Positions 61,591 to 64,000 of a stretch of DNA of 64,000 nt are shown piece by piece (the stretch's first letter is position 1; every line of letters begins with the position of its first letter). The position numbers were made by a program, and so were the translations under genes. The DNA is taken from assembly GCA_913049915.1 (NCBI GenBank), contig CAJWZC010000007.1, forward strand, positions 1-64,000. Direction: 5' to 3'. Under the pieces are notes generated by a model that made no database searches, was not told the origin of the DNA, and saw nothing but the letters and a program-made list of their open reading frames with translations. Origin of the DNA: an uncultured Colwellia sp. Its GTDB lineage: Bacteria; Pseudomonadota; Gammaproteobacteria; Enterobacterales; Alteromonadaceae.

Positions 61591-62022
61591 TTTAATTGAT
61601 ACCTTATAATATTAATAATATGTCTTTAAAATGATTTTATTTTATTTTATTTTCATTGACTTACGTTAACATATAATAATTAACAACTGTGAGACAATAA
61701 TTTTTCTTCTTAAAATAATCACCGTAATATAAGTCTACACATGTAGTAATAGGCACCTGTAGTATACCTTAATTCGTAGCTATGACTGTAAATATTAAGA
61801 TTATGAACAAACGACTTTTTGTGTATAAATCATATGATAAAGCTTTTCATTTGGATAGTAATAAACACAGCTATACTATAAGTTTTACTACTTCCTTCAA
61901 CCAGTCCATCTAAATTACCGGCTTAAAAAAATTCTACTACAAAGTGTAGTAAATAAAAGTCTCATACATGCTCATTAAAAACATAGGGAAAAATAGAGTT
62001 TAAAGTTAAGCGATATATATTA
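61591..62022. other. Gap before the chemoreceptor gene
   Basis: 432 very AT-rich bases, holding the start region of the broken symporter-like gene and the 3' flank of the chemoreceptor. I see no other gene and no clear terminator. Confidence 0.45.
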
Positions 62023-63999
62023 TTAGGAGACTTTAAAGGTACCAATAGAGTCGTCTAACTTCGCTGCTAAATCAGCAACTTGGTTGCTATAGGTTAATGT
62101 ATAAGTAGATTTTTCACTACTTTGCTGGCTTAAATAAACTACTTCTTTAATGCTATGGTTTATTTCATTACTTAAACTATTCTGCTGTGTTGCTGACTCT
62201 GAAATATCAGTACTCATTTCATGCATTTCCTCAATAGCACCAGTAATTAATAATAATGTTTGTAGTAACTGATCAGTATAGTCTTGGCAATTATTAGCTT
62301 CATCTTTACCCTGCTTGATATCGACTACCGCTTTTTCAGTTTGACTTTGTAGTGACTCAATCATACCCTGAATTTCGGTAGCTGACTCTTGTGTTCTACT
62401 CGCCAGTAACCTTACTTCATCTGCAACAACAGCAAAACCTCTTCCAGCTTCACCAGCGCGAGCAGCCTCAATAGCAGCATTTAATGCTAATAAGTTAGTT
62501 TGATCTGAAATACTACGAATAGTCTCTAAGATACCACTAATATTTGTAGACTCTTGCTGCAGTATCATCATCACCTCTGATGTATTTTCCAACATAGTTG
62601 CTAAGGTTTGCATACGGTCATTTGTTGTATTAGCTGTCTTTTCAAGTTCACTACTTTGTGTTAACGCACGGATCATTCTATCTTCGGCATTAGTTGCTTT
62701 TGATAGAATATGATCGGCGCTTTGACCTAGTTCATCGGTCTGGACCGTTACTTGCTCAATAGTTTTTTCTTGTAAGGCTAAAGAGTTAGTAACTTCTACT
62801 ATTTTTTCGCTCGACTGTTCTGCCGCGTAATTAAGTAGATGGGTGTTATCTGATATATTACTAATAAGTTTACGTAAATCAGCAACAACTAAATTTACAT
62901 TACGAGAAAGCTCACCATATTCATCATCAGACTTCACGGTTAGTTGGCGAGATAAATCTCCTTTAGCTATTTGAGATAATACTTTATTAATGCTCTTTAA
63001 AGGTCCGATCATCGCTTTGATTGTTGCTAAAGCAATACCAATACCAGTGATAAATAACACCATAAAAATAAGAAGAGTTTCTAAATTACCTTGTTCAACA
63101 TTGTCAGAAATATCACGTTGTAATTGTGTTAAGTTTTTATCTACACCTTGTAAAAAAACATCTATTGTTTGAATTGAGGTATTAATGTGTAATTCTGAAT
63201 TTTTAAACGCTTTATTTAATGCATTTCTTCGTTCAAGCTGTACTATTTTTAATGTGAATAAATTATTTTCACTTCGAAGATATTTTTTTGCTTGATCAAA
63301 CTCCTCAACAAACTGCTCAATTAAGCCATTGGTGTCATAGGCTTTTCCTAAGGTAATTAGAAAAGCTGAATATTGCTCAACATTACTAATAGCAAATTCA
63401 ATCGTTTCCTGAGATTCTTCAACTTCAGCAATGGTATTAATTGATAAAATAGTTTGAATCGCATCAGTAAGATTAAAAACAAAACCTTCAATTTGGCTAG
63501 CAGAGCCCGAAATTCTATCGACTTGCGCTTGGTTATCAAAGTCCTCTAAATAGGTTAAATCACCGAGTACAGCACCCGTTTCATAAAGAATATCATCTAA
63601 TAATTTTTGTTGTTCTTTGAACGCTTTAGTTTGATTTATTTCTGCTAACCTATGGCTAAACATTGCATTAACCGAATCTGAATATTTATCGTAAGATATA
63701 TTGAAATTATTTAAATTAGTAATATTGGGAAATACATAAAGCATTTTCTCTATCAGATTTTTTTGCTCAACTAACAATTCACCTTGCTCCATGAACGTAT
63801 ATTGCAATTTTTCCATTGCTTGAGTCGTTGCTGAAGTAGAAATAAAAGACGATGATTTAGCTTGCTTTAATAACTGTTTTTGAACCGTATTCGCATTTTT
63901 TTGTATCGGTAATGCAAAATCATCGACCTTAGCTGATGCCTGTTCAATATCACTTAAAATACCAACAGAGCTAATACTAGAACAAAGTAATAACAACAA
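62023..63999 (-). CDS. Methyl-accepting chemotaxis protein (5' end outside window)
   Basis: At least 658 residues, open to the window edge, so the true N-terminus with its first membrane helix is missing. Seen are a long helical periplasmic domain (to about residue 300), a membrane segment near 305-325, a HAMP region ([19 protein letters not shown]) and a cytoplasmic signalling domain with the conserved tip [19 protein letters not shown] and [15 protein letters not shown]. It links a periplasmic signal to CheA/CheW. The ligand is unknown. There is no CheR-binding pentapeptide at the C-terminus. Confidence 0.93.
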   Translation of the reverse strand: MLLLLCSSISSVGILSDIEQASAKVDDFALPIQKNANTVQKQLLKQAKSSSFISTSATTQAMEKLQYTFMEQGELLVEQKNLIEKMLYVFPNITNLNNFNISYDKYSDSVNAMFSHRLAEINQTKAFKEQQKLLDDILYETGAVLGDLTYLEDFDNQAQVDRISGSASQIEGFVFNLTDAIQTILSINTIAEVEESQETIEFAISNVEQYSAFLITLGKAYDTNGLIEQFVEEFDQAKKYLRSENNLFTLKIVQLERRNALNKAFKNSELHINTSIQTIDVFLQGVDKNLTQLQRDISDNVEQGNLETLLIFMVLFITGIGIALATIKAMIGPLKSINKVLSQIAKGDLSRQLTVKSDDEYGELSRNVNLVVADLRKLISNISDNTHLLNYAAEQSSEKIVEVTNSLALQEKTIEQVTVQTDELGQSADHILSKATNAEDRMIRALTQSSELEKTANTTNDRMQTLATMLENTSEVMMILQQESTNISGILETIRSISDQTNLLALNAAIEAARAGEAGRGFAVVADEVRLLASRTQESATEIQGMIESLQSQTEKAVVDIKQGKDEANNCQDYTDQLLQTLLLITGAIEEMHEMSTDISESATQQNSLSNEINHSIKEVVYLSQQSSEKSTYTLTYSNQVADLAAKLDDSIGTFKVS

Positions 64000-64000
64000 A

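Overview
The window looks like a chromosomal segment of a cold-adapted marine gammaproteobacterium of the Alteromonadales, most like Colwellia. The DNA is AT-rich. Gene neighbours are typical of the group (fxsA-groESL, cutA-dsbD, aroQ-accBC, ssb/yajR/uvrA, hut genes, the S10 operon), and most proteins resemble Shewanella or E. coli orthologues. This assignment is inference from gene content and protein similarity; no search was run.

Layout. 0.1-5.6 kb: groES-groEL behind a sigma-32-type promoter, then fxsA, cutA and dsbD. 5.6-10 kb: a three-gene unit of a small periplasmic phosphate-binding-like protein, an outer-membrane barrel and a GGDEF-EAL protein. 10-12.8 kb: aroQ, accB, accC and an overlooked 55-codon gene. 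13-18.4 kb: a membrane AraC-type regulator divergent from a lipoprotein penicillin-acylase homologue, bracketed by two decayed IS5/IS903-type remnants in opposite orientation. 18.4-19.1 kb: ssb with a repeat-rich linker. 19.4-28 kb: a mixed block (thioesterase, amidohydrolase, Omp85-type protein, pssA, fadH with a FadR-like site, GreA-like protein, dodecin). 28-33.6 kb: yajR, an SOS box and uvrA, then an acetyltransferase. 33.9-35.7 kb: a propionyl-CoA synthetase pseudogene with six in-frame stops. 36-37.7 kb: rluF and a glycerophosphodiesterase. 37.8-45 kb: the histidine-utilisation cluster hutI, hutC, hutU and hutH with a palindromic operator, plus a LysR regulator. 45-51.3 kb: diguanylate cyclase, dusC and several single genes. 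51.3-54.2 kb: a second-type EF-G and dgkA. 54.7-60 kb: the S10 ribosomal operon with a candidate L4 attenuator leader. 60-62 kb: a dead IS256-family element lying in the remains of another gene, possibly a bile acid:sodium symporter. 62 kb to the edge: a chemoreceptor cut by the window end.

How the genes work together. Most of the window is housekeeping: protein folding, disulfide transfer, fatty-acid synthesis entry, DNA repair, translation. The accessory parts show clear decay: two IS5 remnants, a dead IS256, a dead prpE, a broken symporter-like gene and a broken small ORF. Several of the nonsense codons fit C-to-T changes at former glutamine codons. I found no CRISPR array, tRNA, rRNA or recognisable defence island. 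The least explained functional units are the binding-protein/barrel/c-di-GMP operon at 5.6-10 kb and the AraC/acylase pair at 13.5-17.4 kb. An unannotated dispersed repeat family also occurs in at least two intergenic gaps.
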